Source of the DNA: Chryseobacterium gambrini
GTDB lineage: Bacteria; Bacteroidota; Bacteroidia; Flavobacteriales; Weeksellaceae
NCBI RefSeq assembly: GCF_900156825.1
Contig: NZ_FTOV01000007.1
Coordinates: forward strand, 1-64,000
Direction: 5' to 3'
Length of the DNA: 64,000 bases
The notes under the pieces were generated by a model. That model had not been told where the DNA came from, ran no database searches, and was given only the letters and a program-made list of their open reading frames with translations. Both the position numbers and the translations under genes were made by a program. Positions 46,110 to 54,480 of the stretch are shown here, in pieces. How positions within the stretch are numbered: the stretch's first letter is position 1; every line of letters starts with the position of its first letter.

Positions 46110-48515
46110 ATGACAGAATTTGAAGATATTAGTTTAGAAGAAATGATAAGCGACGGATTTGATATTGTAGCTCAGGAAATCAACATTGATGATCTTGCGG
46201 AAACAGAAAAAAATTCGGAGCAAAAGATATTCCCGATCCTTCCTGTAAGAAATATGGTGATGTTCCCCAACGTTGTGATCCCGATTACTGCCGGAAGAAA
46301 AGCATCTATCCAACTGTTGGAAGAAGCCCAGAAAAATGGCGATTTCATCGGAATCGTAAGCCAGAAAAATTCTGATCTTGAGCAGCCTTCCGAAAAAGAT
46401 TTGTACCAGACCGGAACTTTAGCAAAGATTATTAAAATCATCAAACTTCCGGAAGGAAATATTACTGCGATTACGAAAGGTTTTCACCGATTCAAAATCA
46501 GGAAAGTGGTTGAAACACAGCCTTATTTTAAAGCAGAAATATCAAAATTAAAGGATTCCAAGCCTAAAAATAAAGAAGAATACGAAGCTTTACTGGAAAA
46601 TGTAAAAGATCTTGCCCTGAAAATCATTGAGCTGGATCCTAACATTCCGAATGCGGCTAACTTCGCCATCAAAAACATCAACAACAATGATGACCTGTTG
46701 AATTTCATCTGCACAAATGCCAATTTCCCTTCTTCCGATAAGCAAAAGCTTCTGGAAGAAAAGAATCTGATGGAAAGAGCCAACAAGTGCTACGAGATGA
46801 TGCATGAGGATTTCAGAAAGCTGGAACTGAGAAACCAGATCCATCAGAAAACTTCGAAGGATCTTGATAAACAGCAGAGAGAATATTTCCTGAACCAGCA
46901 GATCAGAACGATTCAGGAAGAATTGGGAGGAGGTACAGAAGGCGACATAGAAGATCTTATTAAAAAGGCAAGAGAAAAAAAATGGAGCGATGAAGTAGAA
47001 GAACATTTCCAGAAGGAAATCAACCGTTTGCAGCGTCAGAATCCTAATTCGCCGGATTACAATGTTCAGAGAAATTACTTGGATTTCTTTACGGATCTTC
47101 CTTGGGAAACCTATACCAAAGATGTTTTTGATATTGCCAAAGCGGAGAAAATTTTAGATAAAGCCCATTTCGGTTTAGAAGATATCAAGAAAAGAATTCT
47201 GGAACATATGGCTGTTTTAAAGCTTAAAAACAACATGAAATCTCCTATTCTTTTGCTTGTGGGACCTCCCGGAGTCGGTAAAACGTCACTGGGAAAATCT
47301 GTTGCTGATGCACTGGGAAGAAAATATGTAAGACTTTCTTTGGGTGGTCTTCACGATGAAAGTGAAATCCGTGGTCACAGAAAAACCTACATTGGTGCAA
47401 TGGCGGGAAGAATTCTTCAGTCTATCAAGAAATCCGGAACCTCCAATCCGGTGATTGTTCTGGATGAAATGGATAAAATCGGACAGGGATTGCATGGTGA
47501 TCCAAGTTCGGCGCTTTTAGAAGTTCTTGATCCTGAACAAAATAAGTCTTTCTACGATAATTTCTTGGAAATGGGGTATGATTTGTCTAAAGTAATGTTT
47601 ATTGCAACGGCAAATTCATTATCTACCATTCAGACTCCTTTGTTAGACAGAACTGAAATCATTCAGATTGCAGGCTATACTTTAGAGGAAAAAATTGAAA
47701 TCGCCAAAAGACATTTAATTAAAAAACAGCAGGAAGAAAACGGTTTGGATTCTAAATCTTTTAAACTCGGAAATGCTGAATTAAAACATATTATCGAAGC
47801 GCATACTTCGGAAAGCGGCGTAAGATCTCTGGAAAAAAGAATTGCAGGAATCGCGCGTTGGGTAGCTTTGCAGACTGCTTTGGTTAAAGATTACGATCCT
47901 AAAATCTCGATCGAAAAAGTAGATGAAATTTTAGGTGTTCCGAGACCGAAAAGCTTATCTGAAATTACAGGAGTTCCGGGGGTTGTTACAGGTCTTGCGT
48001 GGACGAGCGTTGGCGGAGATATTTTATTCATTGAAAGTATTTTGAGCAACGGAAAAGGATCATTATCCATGACCGGAAATTTAGGAACCGTGATGAAAGA
48101 ATCTGCGACCATTGCGCTGGAATATATTAAAGCGAAACATGATGAACTGGGAATTTCTCAGGATGATATCGAAAAGAAAAACATCCACGTTCACGTTCCG
48201 GAAGGTGCAACGCCAAAAGACGGACCTTCTGCGGGAATTGCGATGCTGACTTCTATGGTTTCTTCATTTAAAAATAAAAAAGTAAAACCTCATCTTGCCA
48301 TGACCGGAGAGATTACTTTAAGAGGAAAAGTTCTTCCGGTAGGCGGAATTAAAGAAAAACTTCTGGCAGCAACTAGAGCGGGAATTAAAGAGGTTATTCT
48401 TTGTGAAGCCAACAGAAAAGATGTGGAAGAAATTAAAAAAGATTATCTGAAAAACCTGAATGTACATTATGTAAACAGAATGGAAGAAGTTATCGAAATC
48501 GCATTGGAGAAATAA
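46110..48515 (+). CDS. lon: ATP-dependent Lon protease
   Basis: 801 aa LonA type. N-terminal substrate-binding domain ([23 protein letters not shown]) and a coiled-coil (about residues 210-320). The AAA+ module has Walker [10 protein letters not shown] at about 384-391 and Walker [10 protein letters not shown]. The C-terminal serine protease domain carries GPSAGIAM (catalytic Ser near residue 706) and VGGIKEK (catalytic Lys near residue 749). It degrades misfolded and regulatory proteins in the cytoplasm. The start gives an acidic N-terminal extension ([18 protein letters not shown]). The 260-base upstream region holds palindromes but no promoter that I can place. Confidence 0.97.
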   Translation: MTEFEDISLEEMISDGFDIVAQEINIDDLAETEKNSEQKIFPILPVRNMVMFPNVVIPITAGRKASIQLLEEAQKNGDFIGIVSQKNSDLEQPSEKDLYQTGTLAKIIKIIKLPEGNITAITKGFHRFKIRKVVETQPYFKAEISKLKDSKPKNKEEYEALLENVKDLALKIIELDPNIPNAANFAIKNINNNDDLLNFICTNANFPSSDKQKLLEEKNLMERANKCYEMMHEDFRKLELRNQIHQKTSKDLDKQQREYFLNQQIRTIQEELGGGTEGDIEDLIKKAREKKWSDEVEEHFQKEINRLQRQNPNSPDYNVQRNYLDFFTDLPWETYTKDVFDIAKAEKILDKAHFGLEDIKKRILEHMAVLKLKNNMKSPILLLVGPPGVGKTSLGKSVADALGRKYVRLSLGGLHDESEIRGHRKTYIGAMAGRILQSIKKSGTSNPVIVLDEMDKIGQGLHGDPSSALLEVLDPEQNKSFYDNFLEMGYDLSKVMFIATANSLSTIQTPLLDRTEIIQIAGYTLEEKIEIAKRHLIKKQQEENGLDSKSFKLGNAELKHIIEAHTSESGVRSLEKRIAGIARWVALQTALVKDYDPKISIEKVDEILGVPRPKSLSEITGVPGVVTGLAWTSVGGDILFIESILSNGKGSLSMTGNLGTVMKESATIALEYIKAKHDELGISQDDIEKKNIHVHVPEGATPKDGPSAGIAMLTSMVSSFKNKKVKPHLAMTGEITLRGKVLPVGGIKEKLLAATRAGIKEVILCEANRKDVEEIKKDYLKNLNVHYVNRMEEVIEIALEK

Positions 48516-48575
48516 ATTCTTTTTCAATAAAATTTTAGAGTAAAAGAAAGTTATCTTTAAAAATAAATTTAACAG

Positions 48576-48609
48576 GCCATAGCAAAACTCAATTGCTATG
48601 GCTTTTTTT
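48576..48609 (+). terminator. Intrinsic terminator of lon
   Basis: GCCATAGCA / TGCTATGGC stem (48576-48584 with 48594-48602), a 9-base loop and T7. The remainder of 48516-48835 is AT-rich. It holds a TAATTTTG -7 candidate (48761-48768) for the next gene and nothing else that I can support. Confidence 0.9.
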
Positions 48610-48835
48610 CTTGTGTACACGGATAATTTTGAATTACATAAGTTCAGCAACAACTAATTAAAATTACAAAATCCTTAACTATAGAGAAAACAGATTAGAG
48701 GATTATTTAAAATATCGAAATTTTAAACAATTATTATCTACAGAACAACGAAATATTTCATAATTTTGTATTACACAAACACAAAATAATCGTATAAAAA
48801 AACATAATGTTACTAAAATTATATTCGGAAAAAAG

Positions 48836-49423
48836 ATGTATAATAAATTTATTTCATATTTGAATGGATTGTTAGCTTCGCCTCTCAATCCCGAAGAAAT
48901 TAAGATCATCAAAGAGGTTTTCAAACCTAAGACTTTATTAAAGAACCAGTATTTTCTTCAGCAAGGTGAAATATGTAAATTAACCGGATTTATCGTTAAG
49001 GGAGCTATCAAACAGTATTCTCTTGATGAAAAAGGTAAAGAAAAGGTTCTGGGTTTACTTATAGACAACTGGTGGGTCGGAGACAGGGAAAGCATGTTGA
49101 AAAATATACCTTCATCATATTATATTCAGGCATATCAGCGTTCCGAGCTGTTGATATTTACAAAAGAAGATTTTGAAGAGCATCTTATCAATCAGCCTTT
49201 TATTCTTGAAGCGCGCAGGATTCTTTTTGAAAGACAGTCTTTACAGCTTTTAAAACGGCTTTATGCGACCAATATGCTGCCCGCAAAACAAAGAATACAG
49301 GAACTTGAAAACTGTTATCCGGATTTTTTTCAGAAATTCCCGCAACATCTTATTGCTTCTTATCTTGGTTTAACCAAAGAAACTTACAGCAGGATTAAAA
49401 GCAATATGCTGAAAAACCAGTAA
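48836..49423 (+). CDS. Crp/Fnr-family transcriptional regulator
   Basis: 195 aa. N-terminal cNMP-binding-like fold (LLKNQYFLQQGEICKLTGFIVKGAIKQYSLDEKGKEKVLGLLIDNWWVGD, read in parts) and a C-terminal helix-turn-helix (QHLIASYLGLTKETYSRIKSNML). This compact Crp/Fnr type is widespread in Bacteroidota. The ligand is unknown, and residues of a classical cAMP pocket are not obvious. It ends in its own terminator about 250 bases before a three-gene secreted-protein cassette. Control of that cassette is possible but inferred only from position. Confidence 0.85.
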   Translation: MYNKFISYLNGLLASPLNPEEIKIIKEVFKPKTLLKNQYFLQQGEICKLTGFIVKGAIKQYSLDEKGKEKVLGLLIDNWWVGDRESMLKNIPSSYYIQAYQRSELLIFTKEDFEEHLINQPFILEARRILFERQSLQLLKRLYATNMLPAKQRIQELENCYPDFFQKFPQHLIASYLGLTKETYSRIKSNMLKNQ

Positions 49424-49450
49424 ATTCTTGTAAATTTTATTCAGTATTAT

Positions 49451-49480
49451 AAAAAACGTTGATTTAGATCAACGTTTTTT
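49451..49480 (+). terminator. Intrinsic terminator of the second Crp/Fnr gene
   Basis: Perfect 13-bp stem AAAAAACGTTGAT / ATCAACGTTTTTT (49451-49463 with 49468-49480) and a 4-base loop. Confidence 0.9.
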
Positions 49481-49701
49481 ATTGATATAAATCAACAATA
49501 ATTTTTCTTTTTTATAATGAACTTTGTGTAAGCAAAAACATTTTAAAGTTTCAGCTTTCAGTTAAAAACTTTAAAAATCTTACAGATTTTCACTAGCCAC
49601 CAGACCCGACATTTAAGAAATTACCATCATCCATTGTTGGACGAAGCCCAAGTAGGTATTTGGCTGTATCAGATTATTTATAACAAATTGAAAAATTAGC
49701 G

Positions 49702-50604
49702 ATGAAAACAAAAATTATTTTATTGTTCTTTGGTCTTCTTTCGTTTTTGCCAAACGCTCAAATAGGGATTTCGAAAGACACTTCTTTTCAACCGGATTCA
49801 AGAGCAATGCTGCATATAAAGCAGGATAATTTCGCGGCAAGAATTCCGAGATCCAATACAGCATTATCTTTGCCCGTCTCCGAAACGGCAACTACCGGAA
49901 CAGGAACTCAGGGATCGATAATATTCAACCGAGAAACCGGAAGTATTGTACAGAATGACGGCGCAACATGGAAGATATCGGATCCTATTGTAAGCATCAT
50001 GAAGAGCAATAAAATGGCAAGATTCATAAGATCAGGCGTTGTAACTTCATCCTGCGGAACGTGCGGATTAGCCTGCGCGCTTACCGTAAGAACCTGCTCT
50101 ACGGAAAATATTCTTTTTACAAACAGCAGTCCTGTTTTTAATGATATTTCTTCGAGTGTTGCTCTTGCCTCTACGAACAGCAATGTGATAAATATAAATG
50201 AAAAAGGTCTTTATAAGATTTCTTTTAAAAGCGGAGCGATTGATATAAGTACGCCTTTGTGTGCAGGAGTTGTTATCAATCTTCAATCGAGGGTAAATCT
50301 GGAATTAAGTTCTTCTACAGATGCAACGTGGAGACCTATTAATAATAATTCAAGCAGCTCAACATCCGGAGCCTTATCGGTAACTACCTTAGCTCCGGGT
50401 GCTATTGACGTGGGACAGGCACTTTCTTTTACCTACGTAGGCGTTTTCAATGCAGGTGATAAACTGAGACTGACAATGAACGGTACACAAAACATCGGAA
50501 CGGGCGTGTGTACAGGAGTATTGGGAGGAAACAATATGTTTTTCTCTATGGATAAAACAGGAAACTCTGTTTCTGAAATTATTATAGAAAAAATAAACAT
50601 GTAA
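49702..50604 (+). CDS. Secreted protein with predicted C1q/TNF-like C-terminal domain, member 1 of 3
   Basis: 300 aa. The signal peptide ends PNAQ. Residues 25-95 carry the Bacteroidota surface/tail-fibre-like phrase DSRAMLHIKQDN … LSLPVSETATTGTGTQGSIIFNRETGSIVQNDGATWKIS. A Cys-rich linker follows (CGTCGLACALTVRTC). The C-terminal 160 residues look like a jelly-roll with C1q-style strands (INEKGLYKISFKSG … FNAGDKLRLTMNGTQNIG). The fold is predicted by pattern, not demonstrated. Its stop overlaps the next start (TAATG), as does the next junction, so three related proteins are made from one mRNA. No T9SS tail is present. Confidence 0.72.
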   Translation: MKTKIILLFFGLLSFLPNAQIGISKDTSFQPDSRAMLHIKQDNFAARIPRSNTALSLPVSETATTGTGTQGSIIFNRETGSIVQNDGATWKISDPIVSIMKSNKMARFIRSGVVTSSCGTCGLACALTVRTCSTENILFTNSSPVFNDISSSVALASTNSNVININEKGLYKISFKSGAIDISTPLCAGVVINLQSRVNLELSSSTDATWRPINNNSSSSTSGALSVTTLAPGAIDVGQALSFTYVGVFNAGDKLRLTMNGTQNIGTGVCTGVLGGNNMFFSMDKTGNSVSEIIIEKINM

Positions 50605-51434
50605 TGATGAAAAAAAATTTATTATTTGCCGTAATATTTTCCCTCCAGCTATTTCATGGACAAATAGTAATCGGCGGAAATGATATCAGTACAAAAAACA
50701 TTGTGAAAATAGTGGATGGATCTAAAGGTGTTATTCTTCCCTTTTCCAATACCTATACAACCTTCCCGAAATACAATGCGTCTGCAACGGATATTTTTGA
50801 TGATTATCCTAATCTTACAGGAAGTCTGATCTACAGTAAAAATGATGATCAGTACTATAAATACGACGGATATTCCTGGAATCCTGCAAGACAGATTCAG
50901 GCGATCTATCAGCCGAAAGCTTCCCGTTTAGGAGTCTCTTCAGGGACTACGATTCCCTGCATTTCATTTGGGATCGGATTCTGCTTCGCCGGAAACACGC
51001 CTACTTATCTGGCTGCAGATAACCGAAGCCAGGTGCTCGTAGACAATTTAACATTAAAAAACACAGGAAATGTAACTATAAAACAATCCGGCATCTACGA
51101 TATTGCTGTTGCCTTAGGCTTTACAGGAGGTAGTTTCGGATTACAGGCAGGAATTACAGAATTTAAAATGAGTCTTCAGGTAAAATATACCTCAACATCA
51201 GATTGGGAAACTGTAGTTACCAAGACCAATTATTCTATTGTTTTTGTAATCGACACACAGGGAAACAAGACTTCAAGCTTTTCGCAAACTGTCTATTTAC
51301 CTTCAGGAGCAGAGCTCAGAGTGGTTCCGGAAATCAGTTCAAATGCTATTTCGGGAGGCTCTTTATCTGCTTACGGAACAGATTCTAATGCTCTTTACTC
51401 GTATTTGGCAGCGCGTTTAATTAAAAACTATTAA
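50604..51434 (+). CDS. Secreted protein with predicted C1q/TNF-like C-terminal domain, member 2 of 3
   Basis: 276 aa beginning MMKKNLLFAVIFSLQLFHGQ; either of two adjacent ATGs could be used. The N-terminal module is diverged but keeps SLIYSKNDDQYYKYDGYSWNPA, equivalent to the 'GxIxxN…DGxxW' phrase of member 1. The C-terminal region (KQSGIYDIAVALGFTGGSFG … YLPSGAELRVVPEISSNAISGGSL) again fits a C1q-like strand pattern. Two cysteine groups (CISFGIGFC) lie in the linker. It overlaps both neighbours at TAATG junctions. Confidence 0.72.
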   Translation: MMKKNLLFAVIFSLQLFHGQIVIGGNDISTKNIVKIVDGSKGVILPFSNTYTTFPKYNASATDIFDDYPNLTGSLIYSKNDDQYYKYDGYSWNPARQIQAIYQPKASRLGVSSGTTIPCISFGIGFCFAGNTPTYLAADNRSQVLVDNLTLKNTGNVTIKQSGIYDIAVALGFTGGSFGLQAGITEFKMSLQVKYTSTSDWETVVTKTNYSIVFVIDTQGNKTSSFSQTVYLPSGAELRVVPEISSNAISGGSLSAYGTDSNALYSYLAARLIKNY

Positions 51435-52213
51435 TGATGAAAAAAAATATTTATTTACTATTTATCTTTTTACTGAATATTTGCAGCGCTCAGATTAATT
51501 TCACCACCCTTACTAATCCCGACTCAAACGCGAATGGCTCTGATCAGGTAATGCTGTACATCACCAATGCAAGTGAAGCGACAGGAGTGAAAGGATTTGG
51601 TCTTCCCGCTGTAGATACTGAGACAGATCTGCCTTTTACAGGAAGTAACGCACCTTCTGTCAGAATAGAAAACCTGAGAGGAATGCTCTTATTTGTAAAG
51701 AGTACAGGACAGACGATGGTTTTTGACGGATTGGCATGGAGCAAAGCATTTGAAGTGGAATCTGATAATATTTCAAGATTTCAGATTAATTCTGTAAGTA
51801 CAACTTCAGGATCAACTCTGCTTCCGATAAATTCTTTAATTGATAAACCGAATTTTCTTGCAGATCCGCTAAAGCTGAAAACGAATGTGGGAACTACAGG
51901 AGCCAATATCAACCGATTGTATATTCGGCAGACCGGATTATACAGAATTAATCTTAATCTTACCTTCACAGGTCCTGCAGGAACTTTCAGCAACAGACTC
52001 GGAGCAGGATTGTATGTAAATGATGCGCTCCGATGCCAGTTGCTTGAAAATACAGTAAACTTCGACGGAACAAACAGGAAAATAAACCTTGATTTTTCCG
52101 TATACATGGTTCAGGGACAGTATATTACCCTGGAAACAGTTTCAGAAATAGGAGGAACTGTATCTTATACCGTAACCAATAACAGCTACGTTACCGTTGA
52201 AAAAGTTTTATAA
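51434..52213 (+). CDS. Secreted protein with predicted C1q/TNF-like C-terminal domain, member 3 of 3
   Basis: 259 aa with signal peptide MMKKNIYLLFIFLLNICSAQ. It has the same plan: SNGSDQ…GVKGFGLPAVDTETDLPFTG … LRGMLLFVKSTGQTMVFDGLAWSK, then a beta-rich C-terminus (IRQTGLYRINLNLTFTGPAG … YMVQGQYITLETVSEIGGTVSYTV) ending in a hydrophobic strand. The linker lacks the cysteines of members 1 and 2. A good terminator follows, so the cassette ends here. The role is unknown; a surface adhesin or a hetero-oligomeric trimer are possibilities. Confidence 0.72.
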   Translation: MMKKNIYLLFIFLLNICSAQINFTTLTNPDSNANGSDQVMLYITNASEATGVKGFGLPAVDTETDLPFTGSNAPSVRIENLRGMLLFVKSTGQTMVFDGLAWSKAFEVESDNISRFQINSVSTTSGSTLLPINSLIDKPNFLADPLKLKTNVGTTGANINRLYIRQTGLYRINLNLTFTGPAGTFSNRLGAGLYVNDALRCQLLENTVNFDGTNRKINLDFSVYMVQGQYITLETVSEIGGTVSYTVTNNSYVTVEKVL

Positions 52214-52257
52214 ATATCATTAAAATTATCACAAGTTCTCATTTTTGGGAACAAATT

Positions 52258-52289
52258 AAGGACAGAGACTTATTTCTGTCCTTTTTTCT
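52258..52289 (+). terminator. Intrinsic terminator of the three-gene cassette
   Basis: AAGGACAGA / TCTGTCCTT stem (52258-52266 with 52275-52283) with an 8-base loop and T6. Confidence 0.88.
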
Positions 52290-52440
52290 TTGGTAAACTT
52301 AAGAATACAGAATCCAATAATAATGATCTTATACATGGAATAATCAAGAACAATAAATTGAAATTATCTTAAACAAATTGAAAAATAACCCTTCTGTTAC
52401 AAGTGTTTTTACTAATTTTATAGAAGTAAGATTTTAAATT

Positions 52441-53553
52441 ATGAATACAGTTCGGCTCCCTTTTCTTGTAAAACTCACGCTGGTTATTATTTCCATCATC
52501 GGATTGGGATATCTTCTTGCTTTGGGACAGAGTATTTTAGCTCCGTTTTTTCTGGCATTTTTAATGGCGATGCTATTTCTGCCGGTTGCCAATTTTCTGG
52601 AGAAAAGATTAAGATTTACAAGATCCATGTCGACCATTGCTTCTGTTTTAATGATGCTGTTCATATTAACGGGATTAATTTACTTTTTCGGATCACAGCT
52701 TTCGGATTTCAGTAAAGATATTCCACACCTTAAAAAGCAGTTCACCTCGGTCGCGGAAGATATTCAGCACTGGGTTTCCAGAACTTTTCACGTAAAAATT
52801 GATGAGCAGCTTAATTATATTGATCAGGGACTGAATAAACTTCTTTCTTCATCCGGCGTTATTCTGGGCTTTACTTTTGGGATTTTTTCCTCGAGTTTAG
52901 GATTCTTCGTGTTTTTTATTCTGTTTTTTATCTTCATCTTAAATTACAGAAGAGTTTTAAACAACTTTATTATTACCGTTTTTAATGAAAAACATAAAGC
53001 CAGCGTTCAGGAAGTGGTAGGCGAAGTAAGAGTGATGACCAAAAAGTACATTATCGGATTGTGTCTTCAGATTTTAATCGTTTCTGTTCTTACTTCTATT
53101 GTTCTTACGATTCTGGGAGTAAAATACGCCATTCTTTTAGGAGTTCTTACGGGCTTGTTAAATGTAATTCCGTATCTGGGAATCTGCATCAGTCTTTTAA
53201 TTTCATGCTTCATCGCTTTCGCAACCTCTACTCCATCTACCTGTATTTATGTGGCAATGGGCTATATTGCGGTTCATGTTGTAGACGGAAATATTGTTCT
53301 GCCATTTGTGGTGGGCTCAAAAGTAAAAATCAATGCTTTATTTTCATTTATAGGAATTCTTATCGGGGAACATCTTTGGGGAATTGCGGGAATGTTTCTG
53401 TGCATTCCGGCTATCGCCATCATTAAAATAATTTTCGAAAGAGTTCAGGGACTTCAGCCTTGGGGAAAATTGCTGGGTGAAGAAGAAAAGCCCGATAAAA
53501 AGAAGAAAACCTATAAAATTTCGAAGAACATTACTTTAAAGGAAATGGATTGA
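52441..53553 (+). CDS. AI-2E family (PerM/YdiK-like) transporter
   Basis: 370 aa with about eight transmembrane helices in the AI-2E exporter arrangement: two N-terminal pairs (GLGYLLALGQSILAPFFLAFLMAMLFLPVANFLE, read in parts), a soluble helical insert at about residues 95-140, then a C-terminal group with LGVLTGLLNVIPYLG and HVVDGNIVLPFVVGSKVKINALF, both family signatures. The substrate is not predictable; family members range from autoinducer-2 export to Na+/H+ antiport. A charged Lys-rich tail closes the protein. Confidence 0.9.
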   Translation: MNTVRLPFLVKLTLVIISIIGLGYLLALGQSILAPFFLAFLMAMLFLPVANFLEKRLRFTRSMSTIASVLMMLFILTGLIYFFGSQLSDFSKDIPHLKKQFTSVAEDIQHWVSRTFHVKIDEQLNYIDQGLNKLLSSSGVILGFTFGIFSSSLGFFVFFILFFIFILNYRRVLNNFIITVFNEKHKASVQEVVGEVRVMTKKYIIGLCLQILIVSVLTSIVLTILGVKYAILLGVLTGLLNVIPYLGICISLLISCFIAFATSTPSTCIYVAMGYIAVHVVDGNIVLPFVVGSKVKINALFSFIGILIGEHLWGIAGMFLCIPAIAIIKIIFERVQGLQPWGKLLGEEEKPDKKKKTYKISKNITLKEMD

Positions 53554-53579
53554 TTATCAAGCATTAATTATAAAAAAGA

Positions 53580-53608
53580 AAGCCTTCAAAATCGAAGGCT
53601 TTTATTTT
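53580..53608. terminator. Bidirectional terminator between the AI-2E gene and the double-glycine peptide
   Basis: AAGCCTTC / GAAGGCTT stem (53580-53587 with 53594-53601) with a 6-base loop. T-rich on the plus strand and A-rich upstream, so it can serve both convergent genes. Confidence 0.8.
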
Positions 53609-53856
53609 TACAATGCACAAAGCGGCTGTAATCCATTTGGGCAGGTTTCTGTACAGTAGATATACTGACCGCTGTCCGGACAATATCCTACAGGATCGCC
53701 AGGATTTCCCGGATCTCCTCCTCCACCTAAACAAGGATCGCCCGGCGGAATTTTACAAGGACATCCAACAGGTCCGATATCGCATTTTTCTGCGCCTCCA
53801 CCTCCTTTAATTTCTCTTAAATCTGCACGATTTAGTTTTTTAAGATTTTTCAGCAT
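53608..53856 (-). CDS. Bacteriocin-like peptide with double-glycine leader and eight cysteines
   Basis: 82 aa. The first 21 residues (MLKNLKKLNRADLREIKGGG, then G) form a Lys/Leu-rich leader ending in Gly-Gly, the type cleaved by peptidase-containing ABC exporters. The remaining roughly 61 residues have eight cysteines (about positions 25, 32, 34, 42, 59, 68, 72, 80) and Gly/Pro-rich loops (GGGGDPGNPGDP). It resembles the small 'bacteriocin-like' proteins frequent in Chryseobacterium genomes, whose activity is unproven. No exporter, modification enzyme or immunity gene lies beside it. Confidence 0.78.
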   Translation of the reverse strand: MLKNLKKLNRADLREIKGGGGAEKCDIGPVGCPCKIPPGDPCLGGGGDPGNPGDPVGYCPDSGQYIYCTETCPNGLQPLCAL

Positions 53857-54009
53857 AATATTTAGTTTTATTTGTCTTGCACAACAAATATATTAAATCA
53901 ATCCATATAATTCAATAAATATTTCTCAAAACCGAGAATTTATTTAAATTTCATTTCCTTTTTAATCAGCCGATTATATTTTTATTTAACTTTAATAAAA
54001 AATCATAAC

Positions 54010-54387
54010 ATGAAAATCGTAAAATTTATCCTTTCCCTTCTTTTCGGATTGATGTTCATTAATGCCGGATTAAACAAATTCTTCAATTATATGCCGATGG
54101 AAAAGCCGACTCCCGAACAAATGAAACTTTTTGCCGCATTTGGAGAAATCAGTTGGCTGATGCCGCTTACAGGAGTAGTCGAAGTTATAGGCGGTCTGCT
54201 TTTTATTTTTCCTAAAACAAGAGCTTTGGGCGCCATTATTATTCTTCCGGTAATGATCGGAATTGTCTGTCATATCTTTACCTTAGATAAATCTCCTATG
54301 GGAATGTCAATTGCCGGAGTTCTTTTTCTGATCAATCTCTGGATGATTATCGATAATAAAGAAAAATATAAAACCTTAGTGAAATAA
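54010..54387 (+). CDS. DoxX-family membrane protein
   Basis: 125 aa with four transmembrane helices (about residues 3-20, 48-66, 71-90, 97-115). The DoxX pattern is visible: FINAGLNKFFNY at the end of helix 1, LTGVVEVIGGLLFIFPKTRALGAIIILPVMIG in the middle. The family is widespread, with links to quinone or oxidative-stress functions but no general assigned activity. It is monocistronic; the 3' flank carries a long inverted repeat. Confidence 0.88.
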   Translation: MKIVKFILSLLFGLMFINAGLNKFFNYMPMEKPTPEQMKLFAAFGEISWLMPLTGVVEVIGGLLFIFPKTRALGAIIILPVMIGIVCHIFTLDKSPMGMSIAGVLFLINLWMIIDNKEKYKTLVK

Positions 54388-54390
54388 AAG

Positions 54391-54473
54391 ATTGAATGGT
54401 CAATAGTGAATTTTGCTACGCAAGTGAATTTTAAAATTGACAAGCAAAGCGAATTGAACATTGACCATTCAAT
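54391..54473. repeat. Inverted repeat between convergent genes
   Basis: Perfect 14-base arms ATTGAATGGTCAAT (54391-54404) and ATTGACCATTCAAT (54460-54473) enclose 55 bases that include a partly complementary GTGAATTTTGCTACGC / GCAAAGCGAATTGA pair. The whole segment would fold into one extended hairpin. It fills the gap between doxX and the acyl-CoA dehydrogenase gene and resembles dispersed flavobacterial intergenic repeats. Confidence 0.7.
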
Positions 54474-54480
54474 TTTATCA

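Noticed and set aside
46590..47006. Minus-strand frame of about 138 codons inside lon
   Set aside because: It is antisense to a strongly conserved coding region and its translation is Phe/Leu-rich shadow text.
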